NCBI RefSeq assembly: GCF_016741815.1
Contig: NZ_JAERRJ010000003.1
Coordinates: 248,001 to 312,000, forward strand
DNA: 64,000 nt
Reading direction: 5' to 3'
Source: Nocardia acididurans
GTDB lineage: Bacteria > Actinomycetota > Actinomycetes > Mycobacteriales > Mycobacteriaceae
The translations under genes and the position numbers were made by a program. Each line of letters starts with the position of its first letter. Within the stretch, counting starts at the first letter, position 1. The notes under the pieces were generated by a model, which was not told the DNA's origin, ran no database searches, and saw nothing but the letters and a program-made list of their open reading frames with translations. This document shows positions 41,258 to 51,075 of the stretch, one piece after another.

Positions 41258-41878
41258 GTGGCCCTACGGGAAGAGAAGAAGCGGGCGACTCGGATCGCAC
41301 TGGCCGATACGGCCATGATGCTGTTCGCCGAGCGCGGGTTCGACAGGGTGACTGTCGCGGAGGTGGCGCGGGCGGCGAATGTGTCGGTCAACACCGCGTT
41401 CAACTACTTCCCGACGAAGGAGGATCTGTTCTTCGACCGGCAGGAGGAGGCGGTCGACCGGCTGGCGCGAGCGGTCCGCGAACGCGAGGTGGGTGAATCA
41501 CCGGCGGCGGCGATACACCGCATGTTCCTGGACGAGGTGCGGCGGGAAGATCCGACGCTCGGATTGTCCACGGACGCAGTGCATTTCTGGCGAATGATCG
41601 ATGCGAGCCCCGCATTGCAGGCCCGGTTGCGCCGGATCGTCGAGGAGAGCGAGGACGCGCTGACCGATGCCCTGCGGGCCTCGATGGAGGCGACCGCGGA
41701 GGATCCCATGCCGCGACTGGCCGCGGCCGTGCTCACCGGCATCGACCGCGCATTGCACGCGGAGATCCGGCGCGGAATTCTCGCGGGCGAGCAGCCCGCA
41801 GTCGTCCGCACCCGCATCGTGGCGGCCGCCGCGCGCGGATTCGGCGCAGTAACAACGGGATTCACCGATCAGCGGTGA
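41258..41878 (+). CDS. TetR-family regulator
   Basis: A 206-residue regulator with HTH RATRIALADTAMMLFAERGFDRVTVAEVARAANVSVNTAFNYFPTKEDLF and a C-terminal helical domain. GTG 41258 is preferred because GAAAGG lies six bases upstream; ATG 41252 leaves no spacing. It faces the glycosidase-like gene across tandem operators and probably represses both. The ligand is unknown. Confidence 0.88.
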   Translation: MALREEKKRATRIALADTAMMLFAERGFDRVTVAEVARAANVSVNTAFNYFPTKEDLFFDRQEEAVDRLARAVREREVGESPAAAIHRMFLDEVRREDPTLGLSTDAVHFWRMIDASPALQARLRRIVEESEDALTDALRASMEATAEDPMPRLAAAVLTGIDRALHAEIRRGILAGEQPAVVRTRIVAAAARGFGAVTTGFTDQR

Positions 41879-41890
41879 ACTGGTGAACGG

Positions 41891-42631
41891 CTACCAGCGG
41901 GGCGTGAGCGCGCCGAGCGCGCCCAGCGCGACAGCGGCCGCCGTCGAGGTGCGCAGGACCGTCGGGCCGAGCAGGACGATATCCGCGCCCGCGTCCGCGA
42001 GGGCGGTGAGTTCCGAATCGTCCAGGCCGCCTTCGGGTCCCACGATGAGGACGACTTCCGGGACGCCCTCGAAGGGCAGTTCGGTGAAGCGGCCCGCGCC
42101 GGATTCGTGCAAGGCCGCCACGATCGCGCCACCGGCCTTGGCAGTCCGCACCAGTTCCACCAGTTCGCGCGTGGTGTGCAGGTCCAGGACATCCGGGATG
42201 TAGGGGCGGCGGGATTGCCGGGCGGCCTGTTTGGCGGCGCCACGCCATTTCTCGACGCCCTTGCGGGCCTTCGCTTCCCAGTTGGAGACGCAGCGGGATG
42301 CCTGCCAGGGGACGATGGCGTCCGCGCCCGCCTCGGTCATGAGTTCCACCGCCAGTTCGGAGCGGTCGGACTTCGGCAGTGCCTGGACCACGGTGACCTG
42401 CGGGGTCACCGGGTCGGCCATCCGGCGGGCCAGGACTTTCAGCTCCAGGCGATCCTTTTGCGCCGCAACCACTTCGGACTCGGCGAGGACCCCGTGCCCG
42501 TCGGAGAGCGTGATGGGCTCACCGACGCGAATACGGCGCACGGTCGCGGCGTGGCGGCCCTCGGGGCCGTCCAGGACCGCGGTCGCACCCGGTTCGGGAA
42601 CCTCGTCGAGGTAGAAGACGGTGGCGGCCAA
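41891..42631 (-). CDS. rsmE: 16S rRNA m3U1498 methyltransferase RsmE
   Basis: A 246-residue SPOUT methyltransferase with an N-terminal PUA-like domain (FYLDEVPEPGATAVLDGPEGRHAA) and the knot region VLIVGPEGGLDDSEL...LGPTVLRTSTAA. It methylates U1498 of 16S rRNA. The start is TTG 42631, four bases after the dnaJ stop, so it is the last gene of hrcA-dnaJ-rsmE. It matches Rv2372c. Confidence 0.93.
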   Translation of the reverse strand: MAATVFYLDEVPEPGATAVLDGPEGRHAATVRRIRVGEPITLSDGHGVLAESEVVAAQKDRLELKVLARRMADPVTPQVTVVQALPKSDRSELAVELMTEAGADAIVPWQASRCVSNWEAKARKGVEKWRGAAKQAARQSRRPYIPDVLDLHTTRELVELVRTAKAGGAIVAALHESGAGRFTELPFEGVPEVVLIVGPEGGLDDSELTALADAGADIVLLGPTVLRTSTAAAVALGALGALTPRW

Positions 42632-42635
42632 GGGA

Positions 42636-43790
42636 TCAGCGTCCGCTGAAGGAGGCGCGCAGGCGGGCGAACAGTCCGGAGTTGTGCTCGGACTGGGCCG
42701 TCATGACCTCGGTGCGCTCGTTGGGCCGCAGGCCCTTGTACTTGCGCAGCAGGTCGGCCTGCTTGCTGTCCAGCTTCGAGGGAACCACGATGTCGAGGTG
42801 CGCGATGAGGTCGCCGCGCGTGCTGGCCCGCAGCTTCGGCATGCCGTGGCCGCGCAGGACCGAGGCTTCGCCGGGCTGGGTGCCCGCGGGGATGTTCAGC
42901 TCGACCGGGCCGTCGAGGATGGTGTCGATGACGACCGTCGCCCCGAGGGCCGCGTCCACCATGGGGACGCGAATCGTGCAGTGCAGGTCGTCGCCGTCGC
43001 GTACGAAGGTGTCGTGCGGCTGCTCCACGATCTCGACGTAGAGGTCGCCGGCCGGACCGCCGCCGGGTCCGACCTCGCCCTGTGCGGCCAGGCGCACCCG
43101 CATGCCGCTGGCCACGCCCGCCGGGATCGGTGCCGCGATCTCGCGGCGCGAGCGCACCCGGCCGTCGCCGCCACACTTGCGGCAGGGATCGGGAATGGTC
43201 TCGCCCGCGCCCCGGCAGGTGGGGCACGGCCGCGAGGTCATGACCTGGCCGAGGAAGGAGCGCTGGACGGTCTGCACTTCGCCTGCGCCGCCACAGGTTT
43301 CGCAGCGCACCGGCTTGGAGTTGCCGTTGGTGCCCGCGCCCTGGCAGAGGTCGCAGAGGATGGCGGTGTCGACGGTCAGATGTTTGGTGACGCCGACCGC
43401 GCACTCCTGCAGCGAGAGCCGGGTGCGCACCAGCGAATCCGCGCCGGGCTGCACGCGGCCGCGCGGCTTGCGCGGGCTGTTGCCGCTCATGCCGCCGAAG
43501 AAGGCCTCGAAGACGTCGCCGAGCCCGCCGAAGCCGGCTCCGGCTCCGGAGAAGCCGCCGCCCATGCCGCCGGATTCCAGCGGGTCGCCGCCCAGATCGA
43601 CGATGCGGCGCTTCTCGGGATCGGTCAGCACCTCGTAGGCGCTCGACACCTCCCGGAACTTCTCCTGCGCCGCAGGATCCGGGTTGACGTCGGGATGCAG
43701 TTCACGCGCCAGCTTGCGATAGGCGCGCTTGATCTCCTGGTCGGTCGCGTTCCGTGCGACGCCGAGCAGTGCGTAATAGTCCCGTGCCAC
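42636..43790 (-). CDS. dnaJ: chaperone DnaJ (type I, DnaJ2-like)
   Basis: A 384-residue Hsp40. It has a J domain with HPD ([15 protein letters not shown]), a Gly/Phe-rich linker ([16 protein letters not shown]), four zinc repeats ([32 protein letters not shown]) and C-terminal substrate-binding domains. It works with DnaK in protein folding. The start is GTG 43790 with AGAGAG upstream. It follows hrcA, as Rv2373c follows Rv2374c. Confidence 0.95.
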   Translation of the reverse strand: MARDYYALLGVARNATDQEIKRAYRKLARELHPDVNPDPAAQEKFREVSSAYEVLTDPEKRRIVDLGGDPLESGGMGGGFSGAGAGFGGLGDVFEAFFGGMSGNSPRKPRGRVQPGADSLVRTRLSLQECAVGVTKHLTVDTAILCDLCQGAGTNGNSKPVRCETCGGAGEVQTVQRSFLGQVMTSRPCPTCRGAGETIPDPCRKCGGDGRVRSRREIAAPIPAGVASGMRVRLAAQGEVGPGGGPAGDLYVEIVEQPHDTFVRDGDDLHCTIRVPMVDAALGATVVIDTILDGPVELNIPAGTQPGEASVLRGHGMPKLRASTRGDLIAHLDIVVPSKLDSKQADLLRKYKGLRPNERTEVMTAQSEHNSGLFARLRASFSGR

Positions 43791-43825
43791 TTGCGCTCTC
43801 TAGTCCTGTTTCGTCTCCGCTGCGC

Positions 43826-44866
43826 TCACCGTTCGGAGAGCACCTCACCGATGTATCGGGCGACGGCCGCTACCGAGGCGATAGTGCCCGGGTAGTCCAT
43901 GCGCGTCGGACCGAGTACCCCCATGCCACCGAGAACGGTACCGGGCATCCCGTATCCGGTGGACACCACGGCCGTGCCGCGCATTTGCTCCAGCTTCGTT
44001 TCCTCGCCGATCTGCACGGTCACCGTACCCGGCTGCTGTGCCGCGGCCAGCAGCTTCAGCACGATCACCTGCTCCTCGAGCGCCTCGAGGACGGTGCGCA
44101 GCGAACCCGGGAAACCGTTGCCGGGGAAGTCCGAGGCATTGCGGGTGAGGTTGGCGGTGCCGCCGAGAACGAGGCGCTCCTCGGGATGTTCGACGAGCGT
44201 CTCCACGAGCACGGTGGAGACCCGGATGAGGACGTCGCGGAGTTTGGCGGGCGAATGCTCGGGCAACTCGGCCACCGAGGCCGAGGCCGAGGCGAGCCGC
44301 TTGCCCTCCATGGCCTTGCCGAGCATGCCGCGCAGGGCGGCCAGATCGTCCTCGCTGATGAGATTGCCCAGATCGACCAGGCGCTGGTCGACGCGGCCGG
44401 TGTCGGTGATCACGACCAGCAGCAGCCGGGCCGGATTCAGCGCGACCACCTCGATGTGCCGGACCGTGGAGGCCGACACCGTCGGGTACTGGACCATGGC
44501 GACCTGGCGGGTCAGCTGGGCCAGCAGCCGGACGCCGCGGCGCAGCACATCGTCGAGATCGACGCCGCTCTCCAGGAACTCCATGATGGCCCGGCGTTCG
44601 GCGTTCGAGAGCGGCTTGACCTCGGAGATGTGGTCGACGAACTGCCGGTAGCCCTTGTCGGTGGGAATGCGCCCGGAACTGGTGTGCGGCTGCGTGATGT
44701 AGCCCTCGGCCTCCAGCACGGCCATGTCGTTGCGCACGGTCGCGCTGGAGACACCCAGGTTGTGGCGTTCCACCAGCGTCTTGGAACCGATGGGCTCCTT
44801 GGTCGAGATGTAGTCGGCGACGATCGCGCGTAGCACCTCGAGACGTCGCTGCTCGGTAGTCGACAT
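43826..44866 (-). CDS. hrcA: heat-inducible transcription repressor HrcA
   Basis: A 346-residue repressor. It has an N-terminal winged helix ([27 protein letters not shown]...[14 protein letters not shown]) followed by [14 protein letters not shown] and GAF-like dimerisation domains. HrcA represses chaperone genes through CIRCE sites; none is visible in front of this operon, so its targets lie elsewhere. ATG 44866 has GAGGAGG seven bases upstream. Confidence 0.95.
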   Translation of the reverse strand: MSTTEQRRLEVLRAIVADYISTKEPIGSKTLVERHNLGVSSATVRNDMAVLEAEGYITQPHTSSGRIPTDKGYRQFVDHISEVKPLSNAERRAIMEFLESGVDLDDVLRRGVRLLAQLTRQVAMVQYPTVSASTVRHIEVVALNPARLLLVVITDTGRVDQRLVDLGNLISEDDLAALRGMLGKAMEGKRLASASASVAELPEHSPAKLRDVLIRVSTVLVETLVEHPEERLVLGGTANLTRNASDFPGNGFPGSLRTVLEALEEQVIVLKLLAAAQQPGTVTVQIGEETKLEQMRGTAVVSTGYGMPGTVLGGMGVLGPTRMDYPGTIASVAAVARYIGEVLSER

Positions 44867-44955
44867 GGGCCCCACCTCCTCGATTCACCTCGGGCCGGCC
44901 GAACACCAGTTTAATTGCAGATGAGCAACATGCCTGCGCACCCGCCTGGCCCGGC

Positions 44956-45534
44956 TCACAGGAGGGTGGCGCGGGGCTCGTTGCCGGGCTTCCATTTGAT
45001 GCCGCAGCCGATGCTGGGCGTATGCGGTTCGGGGACCGGTTGGTTGGCGAGGACCAGGTCGATGGCGCGGCGCAGGGTGGAGCCGTCGGCGGGGACGTCG
45101 TTGCGGGGGCGGGCGCCGTCGAATTCGCCGCGGTAGGCCAGGGTGCGGTCGGCGTCGTAGAGGAACAGGTCGGGGGTGCAGGCCGCGCGGTAGGCGCGGG
45201 CGGTCTCCTGGGACTCGTCGATCAGGTAGGGGAAGGTGAACCCGGCCCGCAGCACCTGTTCACGCAGGCGTTCGGGGCCGTCGTCGGGATAGTTCGCGAT
45301 GTCGTTGGCGCTGATGGCGACCGTGGCCAGGCCGCGCTCGTGCAGTTCGGCGGTGAGCGCGCCGAGGGCCAACTCGATGCGCCGCACATACGGGCAGTGA
45401 TTCGACAGGAAGGCCACCAGCAGCGCGGGCTGTCCCTTGAAGTTGTCGAGCGACACCACCTCGCCGGTGAGCCCGGGCAGGGCGAAATCCGGTGCGGGCG
45501 TGCCGAGCTTGACCATGAGCGATTCGAGAGCCAT
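44956..45534 (-). CDS. thioredoxin-like peroxiredoxin-family protein
   Basis: A 192-residue AhpC/TSA-type thioredoxin fold. It shows PAPDFALPGLTGEVVSLDNFKGQPALLVAFLSNHCPYVRR with a single active-site-type Cys, then ACTPDLFLYD and a C-terminal conserved tail. Proteins like this are widespread and poorly characterised; a thiol peroxidase or redox role is likely. No signal peptide. It lies downstream of hemW and the epoxide hydrolase, on the same strand. Confidence 0.82.
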   Translation of the reverse strand: MALESLMVKLGTPAPDFALPGLTGEVVSLDNFKGQPALLVAFLSNHCPYVRRIELALGALTAELHERGLATVAISANDIANYPDDGPERLREQVLRAGFTFPYLIDESQETARAYRAACTPDLFLYDADRTLAYRGEFDGARPRNDVPADGSTLRRAIDLVLANQPVPEPHTPSIGCGIKWKPGNEPRATLL

Positions 45535-45587
45535 GGTCCCAGTCTGCGCCGCCCGCCACCGGAGCGGGATCGTTGCGATCGACGGAT

Positions 45588-46730
45588 TCAGCGCATGTCG
45601 CGGAAGAAGGCGCGAATATCGGCCACCAGTTCCGCGGGCGCTTCCATGGCGGCGAAGTGGCCGCCGGTGTCGAGGTCGGTCCAGCGGACGATGGTGTTCA
45701 CCTGCTCGGCGTAGCGGCGGATGGCCACGTCACCGGTGAAACAGGCTACGGCCGTGGGGGTTCGGGACGGGGTCGGATAGCTGCCCGAGTGCAGGGACTC
45801 GTAGTACATCTGCGCCGAACAGCTGCCGGTATTGGTGAACCAGTAGATGGAGATATCGGCGAGCATGTGATCGCGGACCACGGATTCCTCTGGGAGACCG
45901 GGCTTTCCGGTCCACTCCTGGAATTTCTCGGCGATCCAGGCCAGCTGGCCGGCGGGTGAGTCGGCGAGGGCGAAGCCGAGGGTGTGCGGGCGGGTGCCCT
46001 GCAGGCGGAAGTAGCCGCTGCCCTCGGCCATGAAGCGTTCCAGTCCGGCGAGGCGGACGCGTTCCAGATCGGTCATGCCGGCGGCCTCCTCCTCGGGGAC
46101 GCCGCCGTAGGGGATGAAGCCGAAGGTGGCGGCGTTCACGTGCACGCCGAGTACCCGGTCGGCGTCGATGCGGCCGAGTTCGGGGGCGATGGCCGCGCCG
46201 AAGTCGCCGCCCTGCGCGGCGTAGCGCGGATAGCCCAGGCGCGTCATGAGTTCGGCGTAGGCGCGGGCGATGCGGGTGGTGTCCCAGCCGGGATCCGGTG
46301 CGGGACCGGAGAATCCGAAGTTCGGATGGGAGGGGATGACCAGATCGAAGGCGTCGGCGGGATCGTCGGGGTCGATGAGCGGTTCGATCACCTCCAGGAA
46401 TTCGATCACCGAACCGGGCCAGCCGTGCAACAGCAGCAGCGGCATGGCGTCCGCGTGCGGGGAGCGCACATGCAGGAAATGCACTCGGGCGCCGTCGATT
46501 TCGGTGAGGAACTGGGGGTATTCGTTGAGCCGTTTCTCCCACAGCCGCCAGTCGAAGCGCTGCTTCCAGTGCGCGGCCAGATCCTTCAGATAGTCGAGCG
46601 GGACGCCCCGATCCCACCCGACGCCGGGAACCTGTGCGGGCCAACGGGTTTCGGAGAGCCTGCGACGCAGGTCGGTGAGTTCCCGCTCGGGGATCTCGAC
46701 GCGGAACGGAACGATATCGGATTCGATCAT
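45588..46730 (-). CDS. epoxide-hydrolase-family alpha/beta hydrolase
   Basis: A 380-residue protein with the N-terminal epoxide hydrolase domain (FRVEIPERELTDLRRRLSETRWP), oxyanion motif HGWPGS, nucleophile Asp in QGGDFGA, and catalytic His in TGGHFAA. It matches the microsomal-type bacterial epoxide hydrolases, but the substrate is unknown and juvenile-hormone-type annotation would be over-reading. ATG 46730 follows GAGG at six bases. Confidence 0.9.
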   Translation of the reverse strand: MIESDIVPFRVEIPERELTDLRRRLSETRWPAQVPGVGWDRGVPLDYLKDLAAHWKQRFDWRLWEKRLNEYPQFLTEIDGARVHFLHVRSPHADAMPLLLLHGWPGSVIEFLEVIEPLIDPDDPADAFDLVIPSHPNFGFSGPAPDPGWDTTRIARAYAELMTRLGYPRYAAQGGDFGAAIAPELGRIDADRVLGVHVNAATFGFIPYGGVPEEEAAGMTDLERVRLAGLERFMAEGSGYFRLQGTRPHTLGFALADSPAGQLAWIAEKFQEWTGKPGLPEESVVRDHMLADISIYWFTNTGSCSAQMYYESLHSGSYPTPSRTPTAVACFTGDVAIRRYAEQVNTIVRWTDLDTGGHFAAMEAPAELVADIRAFFRDMR

Positions 46731-46904
46731 GCGAAAACCTCGCGATCGGAGCGCCGATCGGCGGACCAGCAACTCGCATTGCACCTGATATCCGCAGCCT
46801 AACCCCGCCCGCCGCGAGCCGTGCCCGATTCGAGCCGTCCGTCCCCGTCCGCTGGTCAGCCGGGGCGCGGCGCGGCGACACCCCTCACGACGGCGGGGCG
46901 GTGG

Positions 46905-48107
46905 TTATGTGAGGAGGGTGCGGACTACGGCGTCGGCCAGGAGGCGGCCGCGGTCGGTGAGGACGAGCAGGTCGCCGGTGCGCTCGGCCAGGCCGTCGGC
47001 GATGACGCGATCCGCGGCCGCGCGGCCGTCGGCGTCGAGGTCGTCGAGCGGGAGGCCGGCGCGGAGGCGGACGGTGAGCATGACGCGTTCGGTGTAGCGC
47101 TCCTCGTCGGTGAGCAGTTCCCAACCGGCGGCGGGCAGGCCGCCCGCGATCACGCTGTCCGCGTAGCGCGCCGGGTGTTTCACGTTCCACCAGCGCACGC
47201 CGCCGAGGTGGCTGTGCGCGCCCGGACCCGCGCCGAGCCAGTCGCCGCCATCCCAGTAGCCGAGGTTGTGACGGCAGCGCGCGGCATCGTTCGCGGCCCA
47301 ATTGGAGACCTCGTACCAGTCCAGCCCGGCGGCGCGCAGGCGCGTGTCGATGCGCTCGTAGCGGTCGGCGAGCACATCGCCGTCAGGGGCGGGCAGTTCG
47401 CCGCGGCGGACCCGACGGGCCAGCGCGGTGCCGTCCTCGACGATGAGCGAGTACGCCGAGACGTGGTCGACGCCCGCCGACAGCACGGCGTCGAGGCTGG
47501 CGTCGAGATCGGCGTCCGTCTCCCCCGGCGTGCCGTAGATGAGATCCAGATTCACGTGCTCGAATCCGGCGGCCCGCGCCTCCTGGGCGGCGGCCACCGC
47601 TCGGCCGGGCGTATGCGTCCGGTCCAGGATCTTCAGCACATGCGCGGCAGCGGACTGCATACCGAGTGAGATACGGGTGTAGCCGCCCGCCCGCAGCCGG
47701 TCGAAGAACTCGGGCGAGGTGGATTCCGGGTTCGACTCGGTGGTCACCTCGGCGCCGGCCGCCAGGGTGAAGTTGGCGCGGATGGCGTCGAGGACGCCGG
47801 CGAGACCGTCACCCCCGAGCAGCGAGGGCGTACCCCCACCCACGAAGACCGTTTCGACCGGCGGCGTATCCGACGGCAGCGCCTCGAATTCCCGTGCCGC
47901 CGTCTCCAATTCACCCTTCAGCGCCTCGAACCACGACTGCGGCGAGGACGAGCTCCCCAGCTCACCCGCCGTATAGGTGTTGAAGTCGCAGTACCCGCAC
48001 CGCGTAGCGCAGAACGGCACATGCACGTAGATCCCGAACGGACCGCCGCCGAAATCGCGCAGCACCGGTACGGGCTGGTCTGCGGTGGTCCGGGCGGCCG
48101 AAGTCAT
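46905..48107 (-). CDS. hemW: radical SAM haem chaperone HemW (HemN-like)
   Basis: A 400-residue radical SAM protein. The cluster motif is CATRCGYCDFNTY (CxxxCxxC, without the extra Cys of true HemN), with VFVGGGTPS, ISLGMQS and a C-terminal HemN domain. HemW binds haem and delivers it to target enzymes; it is often misnamed coproporphyrinogen oxidase. ATG 48107 gives a plausible N-terminus, although the frame is open to 48173. It matches Rv2388c in place. Confidence 0.9.
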   Translation of the reverse strand: MTSAARTTADQPVPVLRDFGGGPFGIYVHVPFCATRCGYCDFNTYTAGELGSSSSPQSWFEALKGELETAAREFEALPSDTPPVETVFVGGGTPSLLGGDGLAGVLDAIRANFTLAAGAEVTTESNPESTSPEFFDRLRAGGYTRISLGMQSAAAHVLKILDRTHTPGRAVAAAQEARAAGFEHVNLDLIYGTPGETDADLDASLDAVLSAGVDHVSAYSLIVEDGTALARRVRRGELPAPDGDVLADRYERIDTRLRAAGLDWYEVSNWAANDAARCRHNLGYWDGGDWLGAGPGAHSHLGGVRWWNVKHPARYADSVIAGGLPAAGWELLTDEERYTERVMLTVRLRAGLPLDDLDADGRAAADRVIADGLAERTGDLLVLTDRGRLLADAVVRTLLT

Positions 48108-48114
48108 CCCACCA

Positions 48115-48139
48115 GTGTGACGGGTCGCGCACGTCACAC
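48115..48139. repeat. 8-bp inverted repeat just upstream of hemW
   Basis: GTGTGACG and CGTCACAC are exact inverted arms separated by 9 bp, 8 bp before the hemW start. The spacing does not fit a CRP site. It could be an operator or an mRNA hairpin near the start codon. Confidence 0.4.
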
Positions 48140-48315
48140 CGCAGCCGCCTCGAACAATCAGCGCGCGAACCACACTCCTCGGTGCGACCTCGCCCGGTGG
48201 TGTGCCGCGGATGTCCGGCGGCGAGTAGCGGAAAGCAGGCGAAAAGCAGTAGTACCGAACGGAATCGGGGCGGGACGTCGTAGATTCTGCGTAGTCTCAC
48301 TGTTTGGAGGCGGCC

Positions 48316-49578
48316 GTGACCGCAGCATCCCACTCCGCAGCCGATTTCGATCCGCTCGATTCGCGGACTCTGCAGTGCCCGTATCCGTGGCATCGTGCGC
48401 TGCGCGCCCAGGCCCCGGTGCACTATGTGGCGAGCCGGGACATGTGGTTCGTCAGCTCGCGGGAGCTGGTGGCCGAGGCGCTGGCGAATCCGGCCGTCTA
48501 CTCGTCGGCGTTCGGGTCGCCGCAGTTGCCCGCTCCGGAATCGATCGCGGCACAGGTGGCCGAGATCCAGGCGCAGGGGTGGCCGGTGGTGTCGACCCTG
48601 CTGACGGCGGATCCGCCGCAGCACCACTACTACCGGCGGATGGTGGCGCTGGCGTTCACGCCCAGGCTGGTGGCGCGGCTGGAACCCGAGATCCGGCGCA
48701 TCACGAGGTCGGTGGCGGACGGCCTGGTCCTGGGCGCGCCAACCGATTTCGTGGCCGGGTTCGCGAATCCGCTGCCGCTGCAGGTGATCGCGCACGTGCT
48801 CAATGTTCCGGCCGAGCGCATCGATGATTTCAAACGGTGGTCGGATCAGTTCACCGCGTCGGTGGGCGCGGAACTCGACGACGAGGGCCGTCTGGAGCAG
48901 GCGCGGGCACTGCTGGAGTTCCAGCGGTACTTCGCCGGTGAGCTCGACGATCGGCGGGAACGACCGCGCGACGATCTGCTGAGCGGTCTGGTGGCCGCGC
49001 CGAGTGCCGAATCCCGGGACGAACCGCTCGGCACCGCAGCGTGTTTGGGCATCATCCATCAACTGCTGGTAGCGGGGAACGAGACCACCACCACGCTGCT
49101 GTCGGGGATCATGCATCGGCTCGCGCTCGCGCCCGAATGGTGGGAGTGGCTGCGCGCGGACCCACACAGCCGGGCCGCCGCCGTGGTCGAGGAGGGGCTG
49201 CGGTTCGTCACCCCGGTGCAGAGCATGTTCCGAATCACCAAGGCGCAGAGCCGATTGGGCGGGCAGACCATTCCGGCCGGGGCGCGGGTCGTGTTGTTGT
49301 TCGCCTCGGCCAATCGTGACGAGCAGCTGTTCGAGAGCTCCGACGAGTTCGATCCCACCCGGTCGAATGCCAAGCTGCACCTGGCATTCGGCTACGGCAT
49401 CCACGTCTGCCTGGGCGCTCCGCTGGCCCGGCTGGAGACCCGGATCGCAGTCGAGGAACTGGCGCGGCGCATCTCCACGGTGGAGTGCGCGCCCGGGTTC
49501 TCCGTCGAGTACGAGCCCAGTTTCATTCTGCGCGGCATGCGGGAGCTGTCGCTGATCCTCGCCGCCGAGGCCGGGTAG
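48316..49578 (+). CDS. cytochrome P450
   Basis: A 420-residue soluble bacterial P450. The I-helix oxygen motif is VAGNETTTT, the ExxR motif is EEGLR, and the haem loop is FGYGIHVCLGAPLAR with the Cys ligand. GTG 48316 follows GGAGG at five bases. The substrate is unknown. It is divergent from hemW, and no ferredoxin or reductase gene is adjacent. Confidence 0.95.
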   Translation: MTAASHSAADFDPLDSRTLQCPYPWHRALRAQAPVHYVASRDMWFVSSRELVAEALANPAVYSSAFGSPQLPAPESIAAQVAEIQAQGWPVVSTLLTADPPQHHYYRRMVALAFTPRLVARLEPEIRRITRSVADGLVLGAPTDFVAGFANPLPLQVIAHVLNVPAERIDDFKRWSDQFTASVGAELDDEGRLEQARALLEFQRYFAGELDDRRERPRDDLLSGLVAAPSAESRDEPLGTAACLGIIHQLLVAGNETTTTLLSGIMHRLALAPEWWEWLRADPHSRAAAVVEEGLRFVTPVQSMFRITKAQSRLGGQTIPAGARVVLLFASANRDEQLFESSDEFDPTRSNAKLHLAFGYGIHVCLGAPLARLETRIAVEELARRISTVECAPGFSVEYEPSFILRGMRELSLILAAEAG

Positions 49579-49605
49579 TTCACCCGGCGGCGAGGTCGAC
49601 GGACG

Positions 49606-50013
49606 TCAGTGATCGACGACCGGGGTGTTCTGGCAGAAGGTGAGCAGCCAGCGGCCGTCCTCCTTGGTCATGCCGTAGAGCGGCGAGCCCTGGGACTGCA
49701 GTTCGTCGGCATGGTTGAAGTACTGCTGACGCACCTTCACCGCGGCCACGTCCGGGCGGATGAAACGGACGAAGAACGGCTCGTAGGTGGCGTAGCCGTC
49801 CTTGGTCGCGCCGGGCAGCACCGCGCGGGTGAACTCGGAGATCTCGTCGCGGCCGTTGAGGAACTTGCCGCCGCCGGTGGTCCAGATGGCGTCGGGGTGG
49901 AACAGGGCGAGGAAGGCGTCGGCGTCCTCGGCGCGCTGCGCCTTCTGTACCGCGGCCACCACGGCGTGGATGGCTTCGATCTCGGCGGCGGTGTCGATTG
50001 ATTCGGTTGTCAT
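49606..50013 (-). CDS. SnoaL/SgcJ-like small protein
   Basis: A 135-residue protein of the cystatin-like alpha+beta barrel fold: EIEAIHAVVAAVQKAQRAEDADAFLALFHPDAIWTTGGGKFLNGRDEI is the classic SgcJ/DUF4440 start. Members include isomerases and stress proteins; no reaction can be assigned. ATG 50013 follows GCAGG. It ends the SigK-linked gene row, 33 bp after the cyclopropane synthase stop. Confidence 0.82.
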   Translation of the reverse strand: MTTESIDTAAEIEAIHAVVAAVQKAQRAEDADAFLALFHPDAIWTTGGGKFLNGRDEISEFTRAVLPGATKDGYATYEPFFVRFIRPDVAAVKVRQQYFNHADELQSQGSPLYGMTKEDGRWLLTFCQNTPVVDH

Positions 50014-50046
50014 GCGGACATCCTGCAACCTCGACGATGGTTCAGG

Positions 50047-50946
50047 TCAATCGGACAGATGCCCTGTTCCGGGTTTGCCGCAGGTGAACTGCATCACGTC
50101 GATGATGCCGCCGCGGAACAGTTCGGCGCAGCCGGTCAGGTAGCGCATATAGGTGCCATAGGTTTCGAGACTGCTCAATTCGACTGCCCGGGAACGGTTC
50201 TCGCGCAGGGCTTCGGCCCAGTGGTCGAGGGTTTTCGCGTAGTGCATCTGCAGCGGGTGGATTCGGCTGACCTCGAATCCGGCCTGCTCGGCGTATTCGC
50301 GCACACCACGGGGCGCCTGTCCGGTCGGCAGCGGTAGCTGGCCGCCGGGGAAGATCTCGGTCAGCATGAAGCGCATGAAGGCGAAGTCGTCCTTGGTGAG
50401 CCGGATGCCGTTCTGGCGCAGATGATTCAGGCCGTAGATGACGATGGTGTGCAGCAGCATGATGCCGTCGGCGGGCAGGGTGCGGTAGGCGAAGTCGAAG
50501 AACTGCTCGTAGCGCTCCTGGCGGAAATGTTCGAACGCGCCGATGCTGACAATGCGGTCCACCGGCTCGTCGAATTCCTCCCAGCCCTGCAGGCGCACCT
50601 CGGCGCGGGGGCCGCCGGTGCGCGCGGCCAGGCGAGCCTGGACGTGGTGGAACTGGTTGCGGCTCAAGGTCAGACCGATGACATTCACCTGATGGCGCTG
50701 CAGCGCCCGCAGCATGGTCGAGCCCCAGCCGCAGCCGATGTCCAGCAGCGTCATTCCCGGCCGCAGATCGCATTTGCCCAGCGCCAGATCGATTTTCGCG
50801 AGCTGCGCCTGTTCCAGGGTGATACCCGGGCGATCCCAGTAGGCGCAACTGTAGGTGCGCGACGGGTCCAGGAACAGCGCGAAGAAATCGTCGGACAGGT
50901 CGTAATGCGTTTGCACATCGGAATAGAAGGGCGTCAGACGGCTCAC
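50047..50946 (-). CDS. mycolate-type cyclopropane-fatty-acid synthase
   Basis: A 299-residue SAM-dependent enzyme that adds cyclopropane or methyl groups to unsaturated acyl chains. It shows THYDLSDDFFALFLDPSRTYSCAYW, SAM-binding LLDIGCGWGSTML, GLTLSRNQFHH and the bicarbonate-site Cys region in TYSCAYW. GTG 50946 follows GGAGG at seven bases. It lies 129 bp downstream of rskA. In M. tuberculosis a related gene (ufaA1, Rv0447c) is in the SigK regulon. Confidence 0.9.
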   Translation of the reverse strand: MSRLTPFYSDVQTHYDLSDDFFALFLDPSRTYSCAYWDRPGITLEQAQLAKIDLALGKCDLRPGMTLLDIGCGWGSTMLRALQRHQVNVIGLTLSRNQFHHVQARLAARTGGPRAEVRLQGWEEFDEPVDRIVSIGAFEHFRQERYEQFFDFAYRTLPADGIMLLHTIVIYGLNHLRQNGIRLTKDDFAFMRFMLTEIFPGGQLPLPTGQAPRGVREYAEQAGFEVSRIHPLQMHYAKTLDHWAEALRENRSRAVELSSLETYGTYMRYLTGCAELFRGGIIDVMQFTCGKPGTGHLSD

Positions 50947-51075
50947 CAGGCAACCTCCGGAGGTGTCGTGCGCGGCACGAGGCGGGTTGGGGATCGGTCA
51001 CCTCGGAGTCGCAACGAAACCCCTCGCGGATGGGTCCGGCCTTCCCTCGATGCCCGGAACCTCGTGCGGGAGCAC

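Noticed and set aside
44867..44955. CIRCE operator upstream of hrcA
   Set aside because: I looked for TTAGCACTC-N9-GAGTGCTAA and found no match in the gap.
48115..48139. CRP-binding site at hemW
   Set aside because: TGTGA and TCACA are present, but 13 bp apart instead of 6, so it was listed only as an inverted repeat.
51006..51033. SigK-type promoter before the cyclopropane synthase
   Set aside because: CCATCC occurs on the minus strand (51033-51028), matching the -35 I recall, but the base run 16-17 bp downstream (CGACTC) does not match the recalled -10 CCGAAT.
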